64,000 nucleotides of DNA, from assembly GCF_000730165.1 (NCBI RefSeq), contig NZ_CP022112.1:434001-498000 (forward strand). Direction: 5' to 3'. The notes under the pieces were generated by a model that did no database searches, had not been told where the DNA came from, and was given only the letters and a program-made list of their open reading frames with translations. This DNA comes from Nitrospirillum viridazoti CBAmc. Its GTDB lineage: Bacteria > Pseudomonadota > Alphaproteobacteria > Azospirillales > Azospirillaceae. A program made the translations under genes and the position numbers. Positions 34,301-44,700 of this stretch are shown one piece after another (positions within the stretch are counted from its first letter, which is position 1; every line of letters starts with the position of its first letter).

Positions 34301-35638
34301 ATGACGGATTCATCAGCGGCGAACAAAGGGGCGGCGACCAAAGGGTCCTCGCTCTTCAAGGTCGCGTTGACGGCCGGTGCCGGCGCCACCATCGAATGGT
34401 ACGATTTCTTCGTCTACGGAACGGCCGCTGCCCTGGTCTTTCCGAAGATCTTCTTCGCGGCGGACTTGCCTCCGCTGGTGGCCCAGCTCGCGGCGTTCAG
34501 CACCTTTGCCGTGGGCTTCATCGCCCGGCCGTTCGGCGGCATCGTATTCGGCCATTTCGGGGACCTGTTCGGCCGCAAGAAGGCCTTGCTGGTCGCGTTG
34601 CTGACGATGGGCCTCGCCACCACCGCGATCGGCTTCCTGCCCACATATGCGAGTGTCGGCGTCTTCAGCCCGCTGCTGCTCCTGGCCCTGCGCTTCGTCC
34701 AAGGCATCGCCGTCGGCGGGCAATGGGGCGGGGCCGCGCTCATGGCGATCGAAAGCGCACCCCCAGGCAGGGGTGGCTTTTACGGCAGCTTCGTCCAGAT
34801 GGGCGTCCCGTTGGGCGTGGTCCTGTCCAACATCGTCTTCTTCTTCGTGGTGGCGGCCTTCCCGCAAAACGCGTTCGAAACCTGGGCTTGGCGCGTACCC
34901 TTCATCCTGAGCATCGCGCTGGTTTTCGTCGGCCTCTATATCCAGACGAGGCTGGAGGAGTCGGTGGCATTCGAACAGGCCGCTCGGACGCAGGATTTCA
35001 CCCGGAAGGAAAAGCGCAAGTCTCCGGTCCTTCAGGTTCTGACGCGCCACCCCAGGAAGATCGTGCTGGCGGGTGGGGCCTTCATCGCCTCGAACACATG
35101 CTTCTACGCCGCGATCACCTATGCCGTGTCTTACGGTGACTCGGTCCTGCACCTGTCGCGAAGCGCAATGCTCGCGTCCGTGGTGGCGGCGAGCGTTGTC
35201 ATGGTGCCCGGCCTGCTGTTCTTCGGGGCGCTGTCGGACCGGTGGGGGCGATCAACCCTTTTCATGGCTGGGGCGGCACTGACCGGGCTGTGGTCCTTCG
35301 CCTTCTTCCCGCTGCTGGAGACGCTGTCCTATCTGGCCGTCCTGGTGGCGCTCATCGTCGAACTGCTGTGCCTGAGCGTGATGTACGGCCCGCAGGCGGC
35401 GCTTTTCGCCGAATTGTTCCCGGTGGAAGTGCGCTATTCCGGCGCCTCGCTCGGCTACCAATTGGGCGCCGTCATCGGCGGTGGCTTCGCCCCGATCATC
35501 GCGACCGCCCTGTTCGCGAAGTACGCGTCGACCCTGCCGATCTCCATCTTCCTGTTCGGCGTGTGCTTCATATCGCTGACATGCACCTATTTCTTGACCC
35601 GGGACGCCAAATCATCTTCCGCCAGGCGAGGTTCATGA
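34301..35638 (+). CDS. MFS transporter of the metabolite:H+ symporter (MHS) type
   Basis: This 445-residue inner-membrane transporter shows the MHS hallmarks: GATIEWYDFFVYG in helix 1, the motif-A loop GHFGDLFGRKKAL, and LRFVQGIAVGGQWGGA in helix 4. Relatives carry proline/betaine, shikimate, citrate or aromatic acids in symport with protons. An ATG at 34211 overlapping the ligase stop would add 30 residues. The start at 34301 has a GGGAAGAA ribosome binding site and places helix 1 normally. Its stop overlaps the tannase start by four bases (ATGA), so the two are coupled. Confidence 0.9.
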   Translation: MTDSSAANKGAATKGSSLFKVALTAGAGATIEWYDFFVYGTAAALVFPKIFFAADLPPLVAQLAAFSTFAVGFIARPFGGIVFGHFGDLFGRKKALLVALLTMGLATTAIGFLPTYASVGVFSPLLLLALRFVQGIAVGGQWGGAALMAIESAPPGRGGFYGSFVQMGVPLGVVLSNIVFFFVVAAFPQNAFETWAWRVPFILSIALVFVGLYIQTRLEESVAFEQAARTQDFTRKEKRKSPVLQVLTRHPRKIVLAGGAFIASNTCFYAAITYAVSYGDSVLHLSRSAMLASVVAASVVMVPGLLFFGALSDRWGRSTLFMAGAALTGLWSFAFFPLLETLSYLAVLVALIVELLCLSVMYGPQAALFAELFPVEVRYSGASLGYQLGAVIGGGFAPIIATALFAKYASTLPISIFLFGVCFISLTCTYFLTRDAKSSSARRGS

Positions 35639-37317
35639 CCATGAAGGTTTCGGCCCTTAACATTTCAAGATTCTTCGCCCCGCTCGCCATGGCCATGGCG
35701 GCTTTCGCGCTCGCCACGCCGTCACCGGCGGCCGAGACGGCGCCAGCGGCCGATGCCGCCCGCTGTGAGGCGCTTACCCAACTGCACCTCAAGGACACCA
35801 CCGTCGACAGCGCGGCGATGGTCGAAAAGGGTGCGGGGGCCACTCCGGGTCTCCGCGACGCATCGACCCTGCCGGCCTTCTGCCGAGTTGTCGCCCATGT
35901 ACGATCGGCCCCCGACTCCGATATCGGGGTCGAGGCCTGGCTGCCGGTCGGCACCTGGGGCGGCGTCTTTCACGGCAACGGCAACGGGGGGTTCGCCGGC
36001 GTGCTTCAGGGCGGGTACGGCAGCATGGTCGCCGGGTTGCGGCGCGGGTACGCCGTGGCGACGACCGATACGGGAACGGCACCCGCGACGCCGTTGGACG
36101 GCGATGCGCTTATCGGTCATCCCCGCAAGTGGAAGGACTGGGGGCGTCTGTCAACCCACGTCATGACGGTGACCGGCAAGGCCGTCGCCCAGGCCTATTA
36201 CGGCCGGGGTGCCACGCGCTCCTACTACACCGGCTGTTCGACCGGGGGGCAGCAGGGGCTGATCGAGGCGCTCTATTATCCGGCGGATTATGACGGCATT
36301 CTGGTCGGCGCGCCCGTCATCAATCGGACCTGGGGCCACGCCGCCGTCCTGTGGGACTTCATCGCCGCCAATCGCACACCCGGCAGCCACCTGTCGGATG
36401 CCAAGCTTCGATTGCTGAACGACGCCGCGGTCGCAAGCTGCAACCGTCGCGGCTACGGCCTGCAGGGGGACGCCTTCATCACCGATCCCCTCAGCTGTCC
36501 CTTCGATCCTGCGGAACTGGGCTGCCAGGGGGCGGAGTCCGACCAATGCCTGACGCCGGCTGAGGTCGCGACCGCCCGCGCGTTCTACGATGGCCCGACC
36601 ACCGCGGACGGGCGGGCGGTCTTTTTCGGCTGGCCGCCGGGCAGCGAGGTTCAGGGCCGGTTCGGCTGGGCGTTCCTGCAGAGCGCCGCCAACGGCCAGC
36701 CGCAATTCGGCAGCTTGTTCAAATGGGTGTTCGGTGCCGACTGGGATTGGCGGGGCTTCGACCTTGATCGCGACATGCCCACGGTCGACCGCGCCCTGGG
36801 CGGCGACGTCAACGACGCCACCCAGGGAAGTCTGCGTGCATTCAAGGCGCGCGGCGGCAAGCTGATCATCTATCATGGCCTGGCTGACACGCTGGTGCCG
36901 CCGGGCCAATCGGTCGCGTTCTACGACCGCCAGGTGCGGGAACTGGGGGGCATGGACCAAGCCCGGGATGTTGCCAGACTCTTTCTGGCGCCCGGGCTGA
37001 TGCACTGCGGTGGCGGCCCCGGCCCCGACGCGTTCAACTCGGCGCTTGGCGGCACGCCGCAACCGCCCGTCGGTGGTCCGGGGGATGACCTCTTCGCCTC
37101 ATTGGTCGACTGGGCCAACGGCGGGCGCGCGCCCGACCGCGTGATCGCCACGAAGTTCGCGATGGGGGACCCGAAGACGATCCAGCTTCAACGGCCGCTG
37201 TGCGCGTATCCGCAAAAGGCGTCATATGATGGTCGCGGTTCGACCAATGCCGCGGAAAGTTTCGTTTGCTCATCCACGCCGAACCGCACGGAAGGTGACA
37301 AGGGCACCCAACGTTGA
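35635..37317 (+). CDS. Tannase / feruloyl esterase family protein
   Basis: This 560-residue secreted esterase has a signal peptide ending near SPAAETA. The family's CS-D-HC arrangement is present: Cys201-Ser202 in YTGCSTGGQQG, Asp418 in HGLADTLVPP, and His457-Cys458 in LMHCGGG. The disulfide between the two motif cysteines positions the catalytic Ser and His. Additional cysteines (such as those near residues 288, 297 and 305) fit the lid domain. Family members hydrolyse gallate, ferulate or other aromatic and aliphatic esters. It ends the receptor, ligase and transporter cluster and is translationally coupled to the transporter. Confidence 0.92.
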   Translation: MTMKVSALNISRFFAPLAMAMAAFALATPSPAAETAPAADAARCEALTQLHLKDTTVDSAAMVEKGAGATPGLRDASTLPAFCRVVAHVRSAPDSDIGVEAWLPVGTWGGVFHGNGNGGFAGVLQGGYGSMVAGLRRGYAVATTDTGTAPATPLDGDALIGHPRKWKDWGRLSTHVMTVTGKAVAQAYYGRGATRSYYTGCSTGGQQGLIEALYYPADYDGILVGAPVINRTWGHAAVLWDFIAANRTPGSHLSDAKLRLLNDAAVASCNRRGYGLQGDAFITDPLSCPFDPAELGCQGAESDQCLTPAEVATARAFYDGPTTADGRAVFFGWPPGSEVQGRFGWAFLQSAANGQPQFGSLFKWVFGADWDWRGFDLDRDMPTVDRALGGDVNDATQGSLRAFKARGGKLIIYHGLADTLVPPGQSVAFYDRQVRELGGMDQARDVARLFLAPGLMHCGGGPGPDAFNSALGGTPQPPVGGPGDDLFASLVDWANGGRAPDRVIATKFAMGDPKTIQLQRPLCAYPQKASYDGRGSTNAAESFVCSSTPNRTEGDKGTQR

Positions 37318-37388
37318 CGCAACGGCATCTTATATTCAGGGCTTGCGCTTCAGCCATGGCCCGCGTGTTCCTCCCGTATTCGTTCATT

Positions 37389-37421
37389 CTGAACGGCCGG
37401 GCCCAATGCCGGCCCGGTCAG
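37389..37421 (+). terminator. GC-rich hairpin downstream of the tannase gene
   Basis: About 70 bases after the tannase stop there is an imperfect inverted repeat. CTGA..GGCCGGGC pairs with GCCGGCCC..TCAG around a short loop, with about 11 of 14 pairs. No T-run follows. It is a plausible transcript end, but a weak call. Confidence 0.35.
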
Positions 37422-37470
37422 CACCCAAACTATCAATAAGTCGTTCTGCCCCCGGAGGTGTCGAACGTCG

Positions 37471-37623
37471 ATGCGTGTGGCCAAGGCCGTCCGTCAATCA
37501 AGGAACCAGGCCAGGGCTGATGTCTTCGACTACATCGAATGCTTCTTCAACCCAACACGCTGCCATTCGATGCTGGGGTGTCTCAGCCCCGTCTACTTCG
37601 AACGAAACAGCGAGGTGGCTTGA
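37471..37623 (+). pseudogene. IS3-family transposase (OrfB) C-terminal remnant
   Basis: A 50-codon stretch reads RADVFDYIECFFNPTRCHS, then LGCLSPVYFER, ending at a TGA. This is the C-terminal tail of the IS3-family OrfB integrase (the usual form is DVFDYIE.FYN..R.HS.LGYLSP..FE). Everything upstream of this tail is missing. The fragment shows that the gap before the RiPP precursor was once a mobile-element insertion site. The flanks (37318-37470 and 37624-37911) show no other gene that I can support. Confidence 0.75.
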
Positions 37624-37911
37624 TCGACCTTATCCCGGTGTCATCCAATCCGGCAGCAGACCAGTATTCGGATTGATGGTTATGGGAGAGGGGCATGGGA
37701 AAGGGCGGTTACCGCTGTGGCGCGTTTGTTCTACAGACAGGTTCTCGACCCGTAATTACTCTCACACGAGATCGGCAAACAGCACACGCGATAAGCCGAC
37801 CATCAACCACCGTATGCCTGACAGCAGGTTCCAGATTTCTTTCGGCATGTTTGCAATCACTTTGACCAATCTCATGTGAGCTGGACGTGACGAACGAAAG
37901 GAAGGTGAAGG

Positions 37912-37968
37912 CTCGGCCGTCAGGACGGCGGCGGGATCAGCCAGCAACCGCGCCCTGAACCCTTCATG
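37912..37968 (-). pseudogene. Inverted fragment of an NHLP-type leader peptide
   Basis: Read on the minus strand, 19 codons give HEGFRARLLADPAAVLTAE. The intact leader at 38053 has DEGFKARLLADPSAVLAAE on the plus strand. About 45 of 57 bases agree by eye. Similarity stops at both ends, so only the central helix region of a second precursor gene is left, in the opposite direction and about 140 bp away. A 37-codon tail in the same frame (37762-37875) is hydrophobic but unrecognised. Confidence 0.6.
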
Positions 37969-38052
37969 CCCAATGAAACCTGGATTATCCCGGGGGTGCG
38001 GAACGGGGGGGTATTGCTGTTCGAGTGTTTGAACCAAAAGGGGAATGCGCAA

Positions 38053-38322
38053 ATGCTGAATGAAGAAAATGCCAAGGTCGCCGGCCGGATCATTGCCAAG
38101 GCCTGGGCGGATGAGGGTTTCAAGGCGCGGCTGCTGGCCGATCCGTCGGCCGTGCTGGCGGCGGAAGGGGTCGACGTACCGGCGGGGATCCGCCTGTCGG
38201 TCGTGGAGAACACCGAGGCGAGCTACACCCTGGTGCTTCCCGCCCGTCCGACCGATTTGTCGGACGAGGAGTTGGATGGCGCTTCCGGCGGCTGGTGCTG
38301 GTACTGCGAACTCAGTCTCTGA
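38053..38322 (+). CDS. RiPP precursor peptide, nitrile-hydratase-like leader (NHLP) family
   Basis: This 89-residue protein has the layout of an NHLP-type precursor: an alpha-helical leader related to the nitrile hydratase alpha subunit, then a short core after a double glycine. Diagnostic pieces are GFKARLLADPSAVLAAEG (residues about 22-39), IRLSVVENTEASYTLVLP, and DLSDEELDGASGG ending at residues 79-80. The predicted core is residues 81-89, WCWYCELSL, with two cysteines three apart and three aromatics. A ribosome binding site AAGGGGAA lies eight bases ahead of the start. No radical SAM, YcaO, LanM-type enzyme or peptidase-type ABC exporter is visible within the window, so the gene is an orphan here. 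Confidence 0.78.
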   Translation: MLNEENAKVAGRIIAKAWADEGFKARLLADPSAVLAAEGVDVPAGIRLSVVENTEASYTLVLPARPTDLSDEELDGASGGWCWYCELSL

Positions 38323-38735
38323 CGCGGCATCCGCCGTCACCTGCCCCTTGCGCCCTGTGTCAAGGAAAGTGGACACGATTAAGTGAGGGGACCGGGCCGT
38401 CATCGCCCGGAGGGCCTTCAACACAGCTCGCATCCTGGCCTGGGGCGCGTTCGGCACGCTGCCGTCCCGCACGACGGGCTGTGATGTGCTGATCCATAAG
38501 GGCTGCATTTTCAATGCAGCCCTTACGATGCCTGGTCTGAATGTGTATGCGGAAGGTGTTATTGGTTAAAGTCAAGATCCCGTCTATAGTACTAACCTGT
38601 ATTACATAAGAATAATGCGTCGTGTGTGCGGGGGCTCAAGAAGAGCCTATCGGAATGTTTGAGTTTAACCAGCCTATTAGCGGATCTGGACCGGCAGTGT
38701 AAGGCGGCGATTTTCTGTGGGGCGATCAAAAAAGT
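38323..38735. other. Intergenic region upstream of the giant autotransporter gene
   Basis: This 413-bp gap holds no supported gene. It contains the perfect hairpin at 38497-38525. It also has a more A/T-rich stretch at about 38555-38625 (CTATAGTACTAACCTG and nearby) that probably carries the autotransporter promoter. A short GTGTC..GACAC motif at about 38361-38380 resembles the ends of some IS3-group elements, but this could not be confirmed. Confidence 0.4.
38497..38525. terminator. Perfect 13-bp hairpin with three-base loop
   Basis: TAAGGGCTGCATT (38497-38509) is followed by TTC and the exact complement AATGCAGCCCTTA (38513-38525). It lies 175 bases after the RiPP precursor and 211 bases before the autotransporter start. 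Its perfection and small loop suggest a structured RNA end, but no T-run follows on either strand. It could end the precursor transcript or shape the autotransporter leader. Confidence 0.5.
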
Positions 38736-41700
38736 ATGGGGGCAGGGATGGGGCTGCGAGGAGCTGGCGGGACTGACACCTGTCCGCAAGAGATACGACA
38801 TGACCACCGGCTGCGGCTCGCTCGTGCCCGAAGGGTTTTTCTGGCTGGTTCCTCGCTGGCGGTGGTGGCCGTCGGCATGGCGGCGCCCCGGCCCGTCCAC
38901 GCCCAGAGCGCCTACACCACCTACAGCGGCAATTTTTTATCCAGCGGCGTGACCTTGACCGGCAATACGGTGATCGGCGCTGGCACCATCGGCGCCCTGT
39001 TCAAAAACGCCCGGGTCAATCCGCTGCTGATCACCGCCGGCGGCACCATCAAAACCGGCCTGGGCGGCATCGCGCTGATCAGCGGATCGTCGATCACCAG
39101 CATCGTCAACAGTGGCGTGATCGGCGGCACCAACTTCGCCGTGTCCATTTCCAGCGACAGCACCCTGGGCGCGTTGCGCAACAGCGGCACCATCCTGGGC
39201 GACGTCATCAACAACGGCAGCACGGATCTGACCCTGGGTGGCGGCACCGCCGCGGGCACCTATACCGGCATGAGCGGCCAGGGCACCATCACCAACACGC
39301 TCAGCAACCTGATCTTCACTGGCGGTTTCCTGCTGAACGACGCCGTCAACATCAGCGGCCATACGCTGATCAACAGCGGCGCTGCCGTCACCCTGACCAG
39401 CATCGTCACCGTCACCGGCGACTACACCCAGGCGTCCGGCACCCTGGCACTGGGCCCCTCGGGCGAACTGGTGATCACCGGCAATGCCAGCCTGGCCGGT
39501 GGCCAGGTGACCGCCACCCTGTCCACCCTGTCGGCCGGCGCCACATACCTGGTGGGGGATGCCCTGGCCACCCTGGTGGCCGCCGGCAGCGGTACCTATA
39601 CCGGCCTGACCGGCAGCATCACCAGCAGTTTGGCTCGCCTGGCCGCCACCCTCGGCACGGCCGGCGGCAACTTGGTGGCGCAGGCTCTGAACGACTACAT
39701 CGGCGCCGGCACGCCCAGCCTGACGCTGACCGGTACGGTGGATACCAACGGCACCACGCCCGTCGCCGCCTATGTGGCGCCCGGCGTCAGCATCGGTACC
39801 CTGGTCAATACCGGGCACCTGACCGGCGACACCATCGGGTTGAGCATCGGCACCGGCGCCACCATCGGCACCCTGATCAACGCCGGTCTGATCGACCTGC
39901 ATGTGTCCCTCAACGGTATGCCGCAGACCGGCATTGCCGTCGCGCGGAACGCCGTCGTGGGCACCCTGTCGAACAGCGGCACGATCCAGCAGATCCGCTA
40001 CGGCATCACGGCCTTCAACGCCACCGTCGGGCTGCTGTCGAACAGCGGCACGATCACGGGCACGACCAACGGCATCGGCATCTACACCACGGTCAGCACC
40101 ATCCAGACGCTGGTCAACAGCGGCACCATCGACATGCGCGCCGGATCCGCCGGTGTCCTGAGCAGCGCGACCCTCGGCACGCTGGTCAACAGCGGCGCCA
40201 TTCTTCTTGGCGCCAACAGCACCTACAACTACGGCATCATTCAACGAACGGCGACGCTCGGGACGCTGGTCAACAGCGGCCTGATTTCGGCGCCCGATGC
40301 CCTGATGGTGCAAACCATTGGCTCCGGCAGCAGCGGCGCGTTCCTGACCATCGTGAATTCCGGCACCATCGCCGGCAACATCAGTACCAGCACCCTGGCC
40401 GCCAGTGTGCCCAACGTGACCGTCCTGGGCGGCAGCGCCGGCACGGTCGGCACCCTGACCGGCTTCTCCGGCACGCTCAATCCCGGCGGCACCGGTGTCG
40501 TGGGTGTGTTCACCAACGCCAACAGTGATTTGTATTTCGCCGGCGGCAACCTGTTGCTGAACGACCGCATCAACGCCACAGGGCATACGGTGCTGAACAC
40601 CGGCGCCGCCCTCACGCTGGTCAACCCCATCAACGTCACCGGCGCCTACGCCCAGACGGGCGGCAGCCTGGTCCTGACCAACAGCGGCGCGCTGACAGTC
40701 AGCGGCAGCGCCAGCCTGACCAACGCGACCGTCAGCATCGCCCCCAACGCCGCCGGCAACTACGTCGTCGGCAGCCCCGTCACCGTGGTGGTCGGCGGCG
40801 GCGGATCCGATTTCACCGGCGTGTCCGTTTCCCTGGGTGCGCTGACCGGTGCCAGCCTGACCGGCAGCGTGGCCGGCAACGGCCTGCTGGTGGTGGCCAG
40901 TAATGATTATATCGGCAGCACGCTGGCAACGCTGACCAACAGCGGCAGCCTGTCGGGTGCCACCGTGGTCTACATCGCCGCCACCGGCAGCCTGGGCCAA
41001 CTGGTCAACACCGGCACGCTGACCGGGGACATCCGGAACCTGTCGGCCAATACCCTGTCCATCAGTGGCGGCACGGGCGGCGTGGTGGGCACGCTGACGG
41101 GCGGCACCCTCAGCAACAGCTTCAGCGACCTGGTGCTCAGCGGCGGCAGCCTTCTGCTGGACGATGCGGTCAACGTCAGCGGCCACACCCTGGCCAACAG
41201 CGGCGCATCCGTGACCCTGGCCAGCGTGGTCGGGGTCACCGGCAACTACGCGCAGACGGCCGGCACCCTGGTCCTGCAGCCGGGCGCCGGGCTGGCGGTC
41301 AGCGGCGGCGCCACCATGACGGGTGGCAGCGTCATCGCCACGCTGTCCACCCCATCGGCGGGCGCGACATACCTGGTGGGTGACGCACTGTCGACCCTGG
41401 TGTCCGCGGCCAGCGGCGCCTATACGGGGCTAAGCGGCACGGTGGCCAGCGGCCTCAGTCCGCTGACGGCCGCCCTGGGTACCGACAGCGCCAACCTGCT
41501 GGCGGTGGCCACCAGCGACTACGTCGGCGCCAACGCCGCCAGCCTGACGCTGACCGGCACCGTGGATACCGGCAGCATTGCCGCCTATGTCGCCAGCGGC
41601 GTGTCCCTTGGCACGCTGGTCAACGCCGGCCACCTCACCGCCGGCACGGTGGGGGTGGGGATTGACGTGGCGTCGGCCACTATCGGCACCCTGATTAACA

Positions 41701-44700
41701 ACGGGCTGATCGACGGGCGCGTGAGCGCCAGCACCACCCAGTTCGGCATCCGCGTCGGCACCGGCGCCACTGTTGGCACCGTGTCCAACACCGGCACCAT
41801 CCAGGCCCATGTCGGCATCCTCAGCCAGACCAGATTCGGCAGCGTCTTGTCCAACAGCGGCCGGATCGCCGTAGGTGCCAGTGGCTTCGGCATCGTCAAC
41901 AACGCCACCGTGGCCACGGTCAGCAACAGCGGCACCATCGCGGCCACCGCCGGCGGCGTCGGCATCTACAATGTCGGGACCATTGGCGCGGTGCTGAACA
42001 GCGGGCTGATCACCGTCAGCGGCGGTACCGGCAACCAATACGGCATCCTGCAATCGCAGTTCTCCATGGGCACGGTGATCAACAGCGGCACCATCCTGGC
42101 GCCCGAGGCCGTGGCGCTGGTCTTCGGCGGCAGCATCGGCACCCTGGTGAACGCGGGCTTGATTGCCGGCAACATCGTCAACGGCACCCTGAACGACAGC
42201 TATTCCTATGGCGGCCTGACCATCGCGGGCGGCAGCGGCGGCAGCATCGGCACCTTCACCGGCTATGTCGCTAACAGCCAGGGCACCATCAGCAACACCT
42301 TCAGCAATGTGGTCTTCACCAGCGGCGCCCTGCTGCTGAACGATGCCATCGATGCCGCCGGCCACACGGTCATCAACACCGGCGCCGGCATCACGCTGGC
42401 CAATACCGTCCGCATCACCGGCGACTATGCCCAGACGGGCGGCAGCCTGAGCCTGTCCAACGGCGCCCAACTGCTCGTCAGCGGGGCCGCCAGCCTGACC
42501 GGCGCCCAGGTCAGCGTGAGCAGTCTGCCCACCCAGGCCAACTACGTGGTGGGTGCCCCCACCACGGTGGTGGTGGGCGGTGCCGGTTCCGACTACACCG
42601 GCGCGTCCGTGACGGTGGCGCCTCAGACGGGCATCACCCTCACCGGTGGGAATGACGGCACCAATCTGCTGCTGATGGCGCAGAGCGATTATGTTGGTGA
42701 CACCCTGGCCACCCTGACCAACAGCGGGGCCGTGTCGGCCCCCACGGCCCTTTACATCGCCGCCACCGGCAGCCTGGGCCAGTTGGTCAATACCGGCACC
42801 CTGTCCGGCACCATCCTGAACCTGTCGGCGCACGACCTGTCCATCATCGGCGGGACGGCCGGCACGGTGGGCGTGCTGACCGGCGGCGCCATCATCAACA
42901 CCCTCGGCAACGTGATGCTGAGCGGCGGCCTGCGCCTGGCCGAGAATGTGAACGTCAGCGGCCACACCCTGGTCAACACCGGCGGCATCGTCGACGCGAC
43001 CGGCAACCTTGCCATCACCGGCGACTATACCCAGGTGGGTGGCGCCCTGATCGTCGCCAACAACACCGCCCTGGCCGTCAGCGGTAGCGCCAGCATCACC
43101 GGCGCCACGGTCAGCGGCACCGTGGCGGTCAACAATGGCGCCACCTATCTGCTGGGCGACACCCTGGGCACCCTGGTGAGCGCGGCCAGCGGCAGCTACA
43201 CCAGCCTGACCGGCTCCCTTGCCGCCTCGACCGATCGTGTGACGGCCAGCCTGGGATCGGACGGCGCCAACCTGCTGGCCGTGGCCGGCAACTATTACAT
43301 CCGCAGCAATCTTGCCAGTATCGGCAACACCGGCGTCGCCAGTGGCGTCACCGCCCTGTATCTCACCAACACACTTGGCACCTTCACCAACAGCGGCACG
43401 CTGGCCGGCAGCAGCTACGGCATCATCGGTCAGGCCAGCGGCAGCATCGGCCTGCTGGACAACAGCGGCCTGATCCAGGGCGGGGCGTTTGCCGTGGCGA
43501 TGGGCAGCATCGGCACGCTGGTCAATGGCGGCACCATTGCCGCCGGCACGGTCGCCATCCTGGGCAGCAACCAGTACACCCTCGCCACCATCGACAACCA
43601 GACCCTGGGCCTCATCAGCGGCCAGACCGCCCTGTCCCTGGCCGGCACCGTCGTGGCCATCGGCTCGATCAACAACAGCGGCACGATCCTGGGGCAGTCC
43701 TACGGGATCTGGAACAGCGGCACCATCAACCGGCTGTCGAACAGCGGCACCATCGCGGCGACCGTGACCAACGGGCTGGCCATGATGAACTTCGGCAGCA
43801 TCGGGACCTTCGATAACAGCGGCAGGGTCACCGCCGTCCGGTCGGACATGGTGAACAACGGCACCATCGACACGCTGACCAACAGCGGGCTGATCGGTGG
43901 CGGGACCAACGTCGCCCTGCGCAACTACTCCATCATCAGCACCCTGTCCAACAGTGGCACCCTGACGTCCACCAACGGGGTGGGCTTCTACAACAATGGC
44001 ACCGTCGGCCTGCTGGACAACAACGGCGGCACCATCAGCAGCGGCGGGTCCTTCGCCCTGGTCAGCCCCGGCACCATCGTCCGCCTGGCCAACAGCGGCA
44101 CCATCACCGCCCCTGGTTTCGGCATCGGCCTCTTCAACGGCGGCAAGATCGGCACCCTCGCCAACGCCGGACTGATCACGGGCGGCACGGCCCTGGAGAT
44201 CTTCGTGGGCAGCCAGGTGGACCTGCTGGTCAACAGCGGCACCATCGCCGGCAATATCGACAACAACTTCGACCCGAACAACGCCGGACCGGGCACGCTG
44301 GCGGCCGCCCTCACCATCGCCGGCGGCACCGGCGGCACCATTGGTACCCTGACTGGCGCCAACCTGACCAATCAAGGCCACATCACCACCCGGTATGCCG
44401 ACGTGGTCTTCTCTGGCGGCGATCTGCTGCTGAACGATAACATCACCACCAACGGCTTTACCGTGCGGAACACCGGTGCCGGCATCACCGTCGCCAACAC
44501 CGTCAACATCACCGGCGGCTATATCCAGACAGGGGGCAGCCTGGGCGTGGCGGTGGGGGCCGGCCTGCTGGCCGTCAGCGGCAGCGCCAGCCTGACCAAC
44601 GGACAGGTGCAGCTGGTTGGCGCCGCCACCAACAACTATTTCCAAGCCGACACCCTGGGCACCCTGGTGACCGGTGGCGCCGGTTCCGACTATGCCGGCG

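Noticed and set aside
37762-37875. Small hydrophobic 37-codon minus-strand frame (starts MRLVKVIANMPKEI)
   Set aside because: It has no ribosome binding site or recognised relatives. It may simply be the tail of the decayed inverted precursor and is too weak to call as a gene.
37226-37879. 217-codon plus-strand frame in the gap after the tannase gene
   Set aside because: It overlaps the tannase end and the IS3 remnant in a different frame, has no ribosome binding site, and its composition is that of random GC-rich sequence.
38361-38380. GTGTC..GACAC motif after the RiPP precursor as an IS3-type terminal repeat
   Set aside because: It looks like the end of some IS3-group elements, but no matching second end or transposase start could be found next to it.
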